A DNA stretch of 64,000 bases from Rhodocollybia butyracea (Eukaryota; Basidiomycota; Agaricomycetes; Agaricales; Omphalotaceae): NCBI GenBank assembly GCA_015501585.1, contig JADNRY010000055.1, positions 1 through 64,000 on the forward strand, read 5' to 3'. The notes under the pieces are model-generated. The model was not told the origin of the DNA, did not search any database, and saw only the letters and a program-made list of their open reading frames with translations. Both the position numbers and the translations under genes were made by a program. Of this stretch, positions 12,600 to 22,832 are shown piece by piece (the stretch's first letter is position 1; each line of letters opens with the position of its first letter).

Positions 12600-13000
12600 T
12601 ACAGTATCATAGCCCATGACCATTCGTTTCAGAAATGGATAAAAGTACTACTTCCGAATCTCCCCCTTTGTTCAATCAAATGGGGACCGCAAGGTTTAGA
12701 AAGATATTTGAGGGAAGGACAGAGGGTGATCAGTGTCCATTCTTGGGGTTTGGAACCTACGAGTCTGAATTCACTTATAGAAGTACTTGATCCAATTCTC
12801 TTTCTATAGAATGCTTGGATTTTCATATTACTTATTCGCACAATGTATTGGAATGAGCTCCAATGGGGACAGCCATCCTTGGGTCGATCCATCCGTTGTT
12901 GCGTCTTTTTGTAGTAGTGGGAGCGCTTACGTGTCCGTAGCTCTGGTCATCCAAGTCGACCTTCTTGGTTATCAAAGTCTATATCACCGTAGCATTGCAG
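12600..13000 (+). pseudogene. TPR-family exon fragment in the B-C spacer
   Basis: After a CAGTATCAT...CAGAAATGG segment shared with the 3' flank of copies A and C comes a degraded match to exon 8: ATGGGGACCGCAAGGTTTAG near 12680 corresponds to the WGRKVWKD codons of the intact genes, followed by a trace of the FRRGVWN codons. The remainder (12860-13000) resembles sequence at 15880-16010 and 16430-16520. No open frame survives. Confidence 0.6.
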
Positions 13001-13147
13001 ATCTTAGCTCAAGTAATAAAGCCACCAAGTTATCTCTCGTTCCTTCCCACGCTAACTTCCTCGCCGTATCCGCCGGACCGTTGCCACCCTTGCTACTCCT
13101 TTCTTCCGACCTAAACTCGTTTTTCTATTCTGTTGCAGTCGTCCTCC

Positions 13148-15388
13148 ATGGCTGACGAAGTCAAAAGACTCAAAGATAAGGGCAATGCCTTTTTCGTCAA
13201 AAAAGATTATATAAAAACAGCCTCTCTTTACTCCGACGCTATTCTGCTGGATGAGAACAATGCTATTCTGTACGCGAATCGCGCTGCTTGTCGACTTGCT
13301 TTGGCAGAGTATGTTTTTTCATATGTGCTTGCAATCACCGTCTTCCACTTTCTGAGATGTTATTTCTAGCTACATGAATGCTCTTGATGACGCAAAAAAG
13401 GTGAGCCACTCGTCAATAATTCTAAAAGATTTTTTGTTCACTATCATCGTAGGCAACAGAAATCAATCCATCATACGCAAAAGGCTGGAGTAGGGGCGCT
13501 GCGATACTTGAGGTCAAAACCCCCACCTTGGCCTAATAACTACTTATACTAAGATTTGTTCTTGTAAGGCTATGGACGAATACCTTTCAGCCGGCAAGAG
13601 GTACCAGAAGGCAATCGATATTTTATCGAGCATCCAATCGCCGACTGAAATCGAGCTGAAACTCAAGAGGGAATGCGAAGATAAATTCTCGTACGTTTGC
13701 CAAGCCGCACAGCGCCCTAAGGATATACCAGAAGCGTCCACTACATTTTCGCTCGATGACTCGGAGGGTATGACGCCGTGGCAAGCTGCTCTTGTCGCAA
13801 TACCTGAGCTTGTTGCAAGCAACACGTTTAGTAGTGTATGGTCGCTTACTCGGGAAACTTTGGTGCTACTTTCTGATTTTGGATTGTTTAGGCTTTTTCG
13901 ATCCATTTCGCAGATGTGGACTTTACTCATGGCCTTAAGGACCTCAAGTTCATGCAGCGTACCGAGGTCGGGGACAAAACTCAAACGAGGTGCAGGACAG
14001 GTGTACGTCGTAATCTTCATTCTGGTTGTTCCTTGCAATTTCTGATACGAAACTTCGTATGTAGGTGCTCAGGGATATTAGCAATGCCATTATGCGTGAT
14101 TCAAGGGAGTTTCGAATGGAGGATCCTCATTTATTGATTCGATTGACTCATCAAAGTGGGTTTTTCAAAAAGATAACTTGGAGATGTTCCTCATAACTGC
14201 TGCAAAAGTCGAATGTGAACGAAACGCATGGAAAGGATTTCCATTTGTTTCTGGCCCCGAAGCCCTCCAGAAAATGGCCATGGAGCGTCTAAAGAAGGAA
14301 GGGTGGTACAATTTACGCCCTGTGCTCTCTGTTCATGTCAGGTGTATACGTTCGCATGCTTTGACTTCAAGCTCTCATTTGCCTAGCTATCCATAGGCAT
14401 TCGATCATGATGGCATTCCTTACCCACAAAGTGACCTCTAATTATGTATTCGGCATTGAACTAGTCAGAAACGCTCTAAACTTTCTAACATGGGGACGCA
14501 AAGTGTGGAAGAATGTTCCGAGGGACAACAGGGGAACGATCTTTGATATCCCTTTTCGCCGTGGAGTGTGGAATTTGTATCTGGACTTACTTATGGCGGT
14601 ATGTTCTCACACTTTTGGACAAAGGAGATGGTGTTAATCGTGAACTGTGCTGACAGGCTCTTGGAACTGATGGGCGAAATATCTCGCTTCTTGAGACCTT
14701 GTTCGAAGAAGCTGAAGCCGTGATTAAAGATATAGATGAGAACACGCTCGAAGCTTGCAGTGTTGAACTTCCCGATCCAGGTTACGCTTTATCTTTTTTC
14801 TCCAACATCACAGCAAACGCACACGCGTACGTTGATAGTTGTATTTTTCAGTCTGTTTTGCTCACTCCGTCGATAGTTCAAAGGCTTTCTACCACGCTAC
14901 TATGGGACGGATTGGCCAGGACGGTCATGAAAATCCGAAGACAATCGAGGGACACTTCAAGTCTGCCATGAACTTGTATATCCAGGCCGCCGACTACTTG
15001 CCCGAAGATGACGAAAACCATCCTTGTAGGGCTACAACTACAAGTTCTCTCATTTCGGCAACTGATCTTTGCTCAAGGGTTCTTGAGCTGTGCCTATAAT
15101 TTCATGGAATCGAGTAACGTGCCTGCGTCTCGCGTTATGAAAGTCCTGGAAAGGATTCGATTGGCACTTCCCAAGATGGAGAAGATCTGGTGGCAGAACG
15201 CCCGAGCCCCCAAACCAACCTGGAGATCTACTTATGCGAGACTGATGAAGATCGAGGAACATGCAAAGTCGCTTATTGCTGAGAAAATTATGACGCTTAA
15301 AGGACCTTTCGCTTGGAAAGCTATGGAAGGAATCTCAGGTGAAGTTAGTGGGCCCCCTCCTATGTCGAAAGAAGAACGGAAGATATGA
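13148..15388 (+). CDS. TPR-repeat protein, tandem copy C (possibly decaying)
   Basis: Third tandem paralogue. Exon 1 gives an intact TPR start (MADEVKRLKDKGNAFFVKKD, then LLDENNAILYANRAACRLA), followed by the same exon series as copy A. Landmarks: AMDEYLSAGKRYQKAIDILS, NFLTWGRKVWKNV, SKAFYHATMGRIGQDG and KIWWQNARAPKP. Two irregularities are seen. Exon 5 is one nucleotide longer than in copy B (near 13965-13990), leaving the join to exon 6 (VLRDISNAIMRDSRE) out of phase. The terminal exon stops at KEERKI (15388), while DNA beyond still resembles the C-terminus of copy A (MALLEQDLNVV in another frame near 15417), so the tail is truncated by a frameshift of about 25-30 residues. It may be functional with alternative splicing or an early-stage pseudogene. 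Confidence 0.65.
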
Positions 15389-15534
15389 CCCGCCGGAAGC
15401 TGGCTCCTAGTGAGATGGCATTACTAGAACAAGACTTGAATGTTGTAGCTATGGGACATCCGTGGAGATCTCAGTCGTATTTCGTGTAATTTACCAGTTG
15501 TTTTGTATACTTTCCATCTTATAGCTTCTTATGC

Positions 15535-16070
15535 AGTATCATAATTCACCATCAATTCAGAAATGGATCTGCAACCCCGACTTCCATATATGGTTCGCAG
15601 CACCCCTGATCAGCGCTAGCCTTGACCACTCGACTCCTGTCTTCACTCTCTAAATAAATTACCACGTTTTAATCAACTGGGGGACGCGAGGTTACGAAAG
15701 ATGCTCCAAGGGAGGAAAGAGCGAGGATCTTTGATATCAGTTTTCGTTATGGGGTTTGAACTTTGGTATATGTGTCTGAATTCACTCGTGGTGGTACGTA
15801 AGGGTTAAACGGTTACTTCCGATTCTTTATGCGTGTTTATAGAATGCATATTGAAGAGAACTCGTACGATGAGGCGGCTACTGTGACCCATCCTTATGTC
15901 TTTTTATAGTGATATCAGAGGGAGCGACGTATGCACCAGAGGGAATGCTTGTACATACATCGCTCTACTCATCCAATTTAACCTTCTTGTACTTGCTTTA
16001 AGTTCCCACCCATCTCACGATCTTGCGCCGTAGGGTATCTGAATTGCGGGTACCAAGTTCATGGAAAGCT
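15535..16070 (+). pseudogene. TPR-family exon fragment downstream of copy C (first unit)
   Basis: Begins with the recurring CAGTATCAT / TCAGAAATGGAT module. Near 15675-15775 it carries a decayed exon 8: GGGGGACGCGAGGTTACGAA then GATCTTTGATATCAG and TATGGGGTTTGAA, corresponding to WGRKVWKD, TIFDI and RRGVWN of the intact copies. It is interrupted by stops and indels. The distal part (15850-16060) repeats at 16400-16680. Confidence 0.65.
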
Positions 16071-16149
16071 GTCAATGGTCATGCCGCGCTGTGAAATTTT
16101 TTGGGAGAACCCGTTTACGCTCTAGCGGTTCCGAAAATGAAGGCGAAAA

Positions 16150-16960
16150 ATCGTTAGTGCAGTATCATATTTTACCATGGCTGTCATTTCAGAAAAAGAT
16201 ATACCTCCTGATCAGCGCTCAGCGCTCAACGCCAGCCTTGACCACTCAACTCTCGTATTTACTCCACGTTCAATTACCTGGGGGACGCGAGGTTTTGAAA
16301 GATGTCCCAAGGTAAGAAGGAGCGACGATCTTTGATATTAGTTTCTGTTCGTAGGGGTTGAACTTTGGAGAATCTAGCATGTGTATGTATCCTTATGTAT
16401 CTGAATTCACTCATGGAATGGGGCGGCTTACCCATCCTTGTCTCGATCCATCATTCGCTGTGTCTTTATCAGAAGGAACGCTCGCGCGTACATCCAAGTT
16501 AAACTTTCTTGGGCTGCTATAATCCTCTGTGATCATACAGCAAGTCCACCAATAGGAACGATCAAAACCATCTACATCCTCAGACATCCATTATTCAGCT
16601 TCAAGTTTATTGTACTTGCGTTGAATTCTCACCCCATCTCACGATCTTGCGCGGTAGTATCTGAATTGCGGGTACCAAAATTCGTACCAAAATCACGGAA
16701 AGATATGTCACTCATCCCGCGCTGTGAAAGGTTTTTTGGAGAGGATCCGCCTGCATAGTGTACATAGCGGTTCCGAAATCAAATAAAGGAAATATAATAA
16801 GTACATATAGTGGCAGAATACCAGAATTGTTATAGAATGAAGGAAATGACAATCATCAAGAGACTTCAGATGTCTACATACTTACTATTGAACTCTTCAA
16901 GATCGAGGAACGCGTAAAAAATTAGTGATTGGTGATTGCTCGCGAGGATATGACGCTACG
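16150..16960 (+). pseudogene. TPR-family exon fragments (second unit)
   Basis: A second copy of the fragment module. CAGTATCAT is at 16160 and a decayed exon 8 at 16275-16365 (GGGGGACGCGAGGTTTTGAA, GATCTTTGATATTAG). The CTCACGATCTTGCGC tail at 16635 is shared with 16015. At 16903, GATCGAGGAACGCGTAAAAA matches the terminal-exon KIEERAK codons of copies A to C. All frames are broken. Confidence 0.6.
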
Positions 16961-18833
16961 CCTACAGGGGCCAAGTTTCAATTGGGCTGCAGTGAAGCGC
17001 GAGCCGTAGGCTGTCGTAAGGGAGAGGCTGGTGGGGGTGGTAGGGGACCTTCTATTGCTTATCGCTCTCCGGATTTGTGGGTTTCAGTCAATTTAGGATT
17101 AAATGTATTCGTCTGTTCCGTCGATCTGTTTTCGTTACCGCTGGTCCGCTGGTCTTTAGACCAGCTTTATAATTAATGTCCCCCCTTTGAAGCGTCCAGC
17201 TGTTCGGTAAGCACCTTAACTCGTACATAGATGATAGGTACCTCCTGACCTAGCCTAACCTGGAGGTGCGAATTGTTAGTATACAGATTGTTACCTATTG
17301 TTACCTGCTGTTGGCGGCCTGTAGTAGTTCACGGTCCCTGTTGACTTGATGGGTACTGCCGTGTTGCTAATCTTGCTAATCTATGAAGCGGTGACTAGAA
17401 GGGTACTTACTTACAACGGAGTTTGTAAGTATAGTCAGGTTGTAGTCAGCGACCCCAAGTATACATACTTTGATACTAAGGATTTCTAAAAGGGATTTTA
17501 CAGTAAGAGAGCTCATCTGACTCTTTTTTGATTCTTCGCTTTGTTCTTCGTTCAGGGATCCGGGAATTTAGCCTGGGACCCGCGATAAGGAACCGACCGA
17601 ATGGCAATGGTTACTTAGGGCTTATCAGAGCTTATCTGAACCTTGTCGATTTTTGTACAGAGTATTTGCTGAGTACTTACTGTTACTGAGAGAAGGGCGG
17701 GTGAGTGAACTTGCTTGAAACTTAAAGACGATGCTAAAGTCAGAAAGGTTAGCGGTTGGTGGCAGAATGCCATAAGATAATCAAATTCGCGTCCGCTTGA
17801 GGAAGGAGAGATTGAGAAAAACGGTTTCTCGACGGAGTCGACGCGAGGACGAACAGGTGAACAGAAGCGTGGTGCCTGGTGGTTAGGTCAGTGGTGGAGT
17901 CATTGAGTACTGGAGCACTACTGGAGTTTTCGTCGTTTTCATCGTGCGCACTTGATGATTGGTGCACACGAGCCTAAATCCAGATGTTCTATCAGTACGT
18001 CAGTTACTACATCAGTATCCGCGCAATCCCCAAAGAGTTTTTAGAAAACTCACTGCTTGTCCGAATCCGAGGGGGGATTCGTATCCCACGAACATAAGAA
18101 GATGGATGGTTATCTCAGTCGGGATCTTTGTCGTGAGAAACATGGAGAGTTCCGTGTAGTCCAGGGTGACTGCAACCATGAGTAAACACGGTCCCTCACT
18201 TTAAAGCTTCCTATTGACGGAGCGAGGACTTTGTCTCCGTGCTTTCTACAACCTGGAGCTTCGAAGCGACGAAGCCCTGTCAGTGTCAGTGGTCATTCCA
18301 GCTCGTGACTTTCTGCAGTAAGTAAAGACGGTTAAGACGGCTTGGACACGGCAACTGTGTAAGAAGTTCCGCGGGTTCAAAAGCTGCGAGACAAAAGAAC
18401 GATGGAGCCAGAACTATTCGTAAGCTCAGAGATCGGACCAAGAGGGTCTGAGGCTGGTCTAGAGAACGATCTGAAGTGGCGATGGAGCGGATGTTTTAGA
18501 AAAGGAACCAGGAGGCGTGTGTGTTGTTGCTTACAATTTCTGGGGTAAAGACCCGTGATGCGGGGAAGAGTTTAAAATTAAAGTATGTGCTGAAAGATAT
18601 TTATTGATAGAATCAAATGAAGATAGTCTGGGCAAGACTAGATGCAGCAAGGCAAAATTCTGCTCAGAGACCGGCGAGTAAGTTGCGTTACAAGACTAGA
18701 GCAGCCTGAGCGTCGACTCTGGGACTCGGCTGCGAGCTCGTCTCGAAGTTTCTTGACTATTCTTAACTTTTTGCTTTGGACCTGTATGTAATTGTTCGGA
18801 TCTAGATCTAAAAGTTAGTATCCACAAACAAAA
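16961..18833. other. Intergenic region with no gene recognised
   Basis: About 1.9 kb without a coding frame I can support. Short ORFs of 60-85 codons occur on both strands and lack splice-joined partners or family motifs. Base composition is even, and no repeat was noticed beyond the TPR-fragment module that ends near 16960. Confidence 0.55.
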
Positions 18834-18834
18834 G

Positions 18835-18844
18835 TATATAAAAA
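18835..18844 (+). promoter_or_regulatory. TATA box of the 18892 gene
   Basis: TATATAAAAA lies 57 bp upstream of the ATG at 18892, followed by a pyrimidine-rich stretch (CATCCTTCCTCCTTACC) suited to transcription initiation. Short UTR, strong consensus. Confidence 0.65.
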
Positions 18845-18891
18845 GGTCGGCTGACTCCAAATATTTCACTTTTGCATCCTTCCTCCTTACC

Positions 18892-19688
18892 ATGTCTACT
18901 AACCGAATTTCTCCAGACGCCGGTGCTCGTCGCTCGAGCCCAATCCCAATCGCTAATTCTTCGATGAATCGTTCCAGAGGTCGTTCTGCTTCAGTATCTT
19001 CTGGCTCGTCGGCTTCAATGAGCCCAAGTTCATCTGAACTTCCGACCCCAGTATCTGGTATCAGTCCACGAATCACTGTACCTTCTCCAGGAAGCTCTCC
19101 AATTCTCTCGTACTTTCTTGCCCAATCTCCTACCAAATCGCAATCTGCTACGCTGCCTTTCCGCAAGTTTGGTCCAGCACCAGTATTCGAAGGTTTGTTG
19201 TCTCTCAACGTCATATCTTATCTCATTCTCAACGTCGTCGTCGTCGTCGTAGAAGACGAAACTGTTCACTCTCCAGCAATGGATCATGCCCGCAGAACCA
19301 GTCTCTCTGTCGCTGACCGCTTCAATCAACCCAACAATAATGCTGCCCTTCCTGAATCTCATGTCGAGCGTGGCACCGGTTTGTTGAGGCGTCTCTCCCT
19401 TAGTACCGGTGCCTCGGCTTTTACCAAGGCAAGTATTCACATTCTCCAAGTTGTCACCACGCAACAACTTTGTCTGACTGTGTTACATAGCCTCCTCCCT
19501 TCAGTCCAACTCAATCTCAAACTCCTGGAGCGCCTCCCAACTCCGCTGTAAGCCCAACAGCTCCCAGTTTCCCTTATCCCCGCGATCCCAGGAGACGGTC
19601 AACCACGTCTGCCGCTGCTCGTCCTCCGCGTGCGCCCTCGCCGATGGGCGAACGCATTCTCAAGGGTCACTTTGACGGCTTCAACTGA
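18892..19688 (+). CDS. Small Ser/Pro-rich conserved fungal protein
   Basis: Three exons, 18892-19192, 19253-19428 and 19491-19688, join to 224 aa. Exon 1 is rich in Ser/Pro (SRGRSASVSSGSSASMSPSS). Exon 2 carries ARRTSLSVADRFNQP and GLLRRLSLSTGASAF, with R-R-x-S sites typical of basophilic kinase targets. Exon 3 ends PSPMGERILKGHFDGFN. Short Agaricomycete proteins of this layout end in a similar GERILKGHFDGF tail as I recall them, but I cannot name a function. The second intron has a non-canonical GC donor in an otherwise perfect context (AAG/GCAAGT). A TATA box sits 57 bp upstream, which suggests regulated or high expression. Localisation is unknown; no signal peptide or membrane segment is present. 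Confidence 0.8.
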
Positions 19689-20193
19689 TTTGATCGTTTC
19701 TATCCCTGGCTCTGATTGATCTTTGCTCAAACCTTCGACTTTTCGTTCTGGTATCCCACATCTCGCGCTGACTGCGCATCCTGTATCTCCAACTTTGCGG
19801 TTTGCCCTGCACCAACTTGTACTCCTTATAAATTCCCATCGAAAATACTTGCAACTGCGAGGGTATATCGCTGCTCCAAAATTTACACGTCACACAATTC
19901 ACTCTTTGCATTCCACTCCATTCCTTCGCTATACCAGGAATGGGACTAACATATGGTGAGCTCTCTATCTCCGCTCCGTCTCTAATACCAAACTCATTTC
20001 TTCTTATTCGCTCCATAGTATATTCGTATAGAGCAAATTAAGGAAAAAAGCGTTTTAATTCTCATCCTTTTTGATTTTCGGTTGTATGTACTAGTATGGT
20101 TCCTTGTACGTTTTATCCGTTGGTGGTGTTTTTAAACACGTTTTCGCTTTCTTTTCCTTTTCGTGCACACTGCATCGCGGGTTGCCGCTGTGT
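19689..20193. other. Convergent 3' spacer
   Basis: 505 bp between the stops of the 18892 gene and Ctf8. T-rich, with no supported ORF; presumably the two 3' UTRs. Confidence 0.55.
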
Positions 20194-20861
20194 TTACTGT
20201 ATCCTACGTATAGCTACGAATTGCAATCTACTTGATATCGCTATATCCTCGTCAGCTTGGCCTGTCGTAAGTTCTGATAATGGCATCGGCCGTTTTGAGA
20301 AGATGATCTTTCGTTTTACGATTGCTATCGCGTTCCATTGTACGGGTGGCTCGCCCTGGCTATCGTCCATCATAACATCCTCATTCTGGCTCTCATTCTG
20401 GCTCTCGTTCCGGCTCGTCCACTGCGTCTCTGGGTCTGAGAATCCAGAGATCCGCGTTTCGCGTCGTGTCTGCGTTCGATGGAGGACAGCCAGCGGTTTC
20501 GGTAAATTCGCTATCTTTCCTTCGATGAGATGATGTCCGATGCGGAGCGTGGGGCGTTTCTAGAGCAAAAGGCAAAAAAACGCGTCGCGTTGGTTAGCGT
20601 TGGTTATGGAAATCTCGAATCGGCAAATAGACCAAAACCTCGAGGGTTTAATACGTTGCTCACCAAGTCATCATCGATACTCAATGTACCCACGAGCTTT
20701 CCATCGCGTTCGGTTGGATCAGGATTGTTAGAGTCTGAGGTAAATTCGAGCGCGCCTTGGAGCTCTAGTAAGACGACTTCGTCGTGCGAGATTTTGGCTA
20801 GGGACGGTGGGAGTTTGGAAGGGAAGGAGGATGGAGCGTCGAAGGTGATTGGGATGAGCAT
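20194..20861 (-). CDS. CTF8: Chromosome transmission fidelity protein 8 (Ctf18-RFC subunit)
   Basis: Two exons, 20861-20664 and 20559-20194, join in phase (DDDL then KRPTLRIGHH) to 187 aa. The N-terminal half has the Ctf8 signature LPPSLAKISHDEVVLLELQG and GKLVGTLSID. Exon 2 gives TLRIGHHLIEGKIANLPKPL AVLHR, the family's most conserved block. The C-terminal piece AIAIVKRKIIFSKRPMPL is the fungal extension. Ctf8 with Dcc1 joins the alternative clamp loader Ctf18-RFC, which loads PCNA for sister-chromatid cohesion and replication-checkpoint signalling in the nucleus. Length suits fungal Ctf8, which is longer than the human protein. The insert between the halves is acidic with two NESQ repeats. 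The intron is GTGAGC-CTAG. No defects seen. Confidence 0.92.
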
Positions 20862-21072
20862 GCGGATGGATTTAGGCGCTCTAGGACCGTGACGTCTAAC
20901 TTAACGTTAACCGTTAACGCTGTCTAAAAGTAAAAGTGTCTAAGCGACGCGTTTCTCAATAAAATAGAAAGAATAAAATAGAAAGAATACTTGTCAATAA
21001 GTCTATCGTTGCGCCATTATTAGGCTTCGTTGAATAAGATAAGTAGTTTACGAATCTCGTGTCAGGTTTTGT

Positions 21073-22740
21073 TCACAACACAATTACAACATCGCATCTA
21101 ATCCGATTGCAAAAGCTCATAAACAAAGTCATGTAGACCCGCCCTCTTGCACCGCACCGTGCTCCCACCATGCCGAACCACGGATATTTCCTCTTTCTCG
21201 ACCTAGGAATTTCACTGACGCTTGTTGTATTTCTCCTCGACGCCAGGAGCTCTTCATGCGGTACAGAGAACCCTAGGAACATTGGACTTCTGATGGCGTT
21301 TGTACCTAGGAGGGCCCGAACGTTGAAAGATATTCGGGAATCAATGTTGCTGATTTCGAGCATTGGCTAGAGGGAAAGATGGGAACGGCTGTGTAGTGTG
21401 GGTTTTGTCGTGTACGATGCTTTTGTAGATCGCGTACTGAAGAGATAGCATTGCTTTGAGGACGGCGTAATATTTTGTAGTATTTCGCTTTGATTTCGCT
21501 CTATCCTCGTCCGTCTTTCGATCCAATTCTGCTTCCATGGATTTGTGGTCGTGATGCTTTTTGTCGCTCTCCGCCGGGCTGGACATATGACTAGCCTGCT
21601 ATTGAGGTTGACAGCGATGACATGATGCGAATACGGAACCTCCACCGATACGGCGTTCCCAGTCCAGACGAACGGTTCAAGTAACAGAACGTCGTGTTTC
21701 ACACATCAGGTCGATGCTCGGTTTATGATGAACATGTGAGCTCCTGTGACTCTTGAGAGATGATGAAGATATAGGTCGTGGATTTCGCGGATTTCGCGAC
21801 CTGCCGAACCGATCGCTTGTTTTGGGTTCGCTATCTTCTCCCAACTGAGGCTCGTTCATCGGCTGCTTGTTGATCGAGCTATCTTTCAATTCATCGTCGC
21901 CAGATGTCACCTTTGCAGTTCCATCTTTGTCGTCTTGCTGCTCTTGAATCAAGTCTTGGGCTTTTCTCGCTGCTTCTTCTCCTTCGACAGCTTTGATAGG
22001 AGCTGATATTCTGGTTTTCCTTCTCTTCGATGATCGAGTCAGTGATTGAGATCCTGAGTAATCTTGCTGTAATCCTTGATGGAGTTTTCAGCCGTAAGAG
22101 CCGTAAGAACGGCGCTGTGTAAACAAATTGACCGTTATCTCGTGCATATCAAGAGAAGACACACCTGTCAGAAAACTCTTTGGATATCTGGAATGGTGGT
22201 TCCCATGTACGAGCTCTTCTGCTTTTCTCTTTTTCTAAAGTTATGTACCGTTTTGGGTCGGGAAAAGTTTCCTGGACGTGAAAGACTCCTAGCGCACCAA
22301 TCAGACCAGTAGGCTCGGTTTTGCACTCAGCACATACTTTAAAAACGGTGGGGGAATGTCTTTGATGGCGAGTAAGACAAAGATTTTCAGTATACAGCAG
22401 TAAAATAGGATACCTGAATACACACCCGATGCCTGGCTGGCCAGAAATAACGACCCCAGTTGGTACAGTTGCGTTGAGCGTCGGGACAGACGTTCCATCA
22501 TAGTGGTCAGAGCCAAGATACCATTGTTCCTTTCAAAGTCTTGGAGAGTATCGATCTTGTAGCTTTAGGAAGATAGACAGTATTAGCGGGCGAGGTTCAA
22601 GAGGTCTGGGCCGTCCTATACTGCAGCAGGTTCTGCCTCTTTGGTTTAGCACGACTCCAGTACGCTAGATATTCGACTGTCTAGGGTTTGTCGCTTTAGC
22701 TGTGGCTAGTACGATTGAGATGAGAGGGCAAGGACACTGA
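21073..22740 (-). CDS. Unidentified multi-exon gene (approximate extent)
   Basis: Coding character is strong but the model is incomplete. Reading leftwards: VEYLAYWSRAKPKRQNLL (about 22675-22600), a 5' GTATAG / 3' AAAG intron, then YKIDTLQDFERNNGILALTT and MERLSRRSTQLYQLGSLFLA (22566-22430). Next comes a cysteine-bearing exon VCAECKTEPTGLIGALGVFH (near 22340-22260), then a basic TRSSKRRKTR stretch leading into IKAVEGEEAARKAQDLIQEQ and an acidic disordered tail (near 22040-21700). A helical piece KSKRNTTKYYAVLKAMLSLQ lies near 21480. Stops separate these pieces in every frame, so several short introns must exist. I do not recognise the family. The basic cluster suggests a nuclear protein. It diverges from Nup49/58. 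Ends and exon joins are uncertain. Confidence 0.4.
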
Positions 22741-22832
22741 AAAATGAAATGCCGTCTTTTTTGCCGGTTTACATAGTTAGACGCGGGCGCTAACTATTTC
22801 TTGCATCCAGCTCTCGTCTCCTCAAATTCAAA

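Noticed and set aside
17749..18159. Two facing ORFs of 66-72 codons
   Set aside because: No motifs or introns linking them to longer models; region otherwise non-coding.
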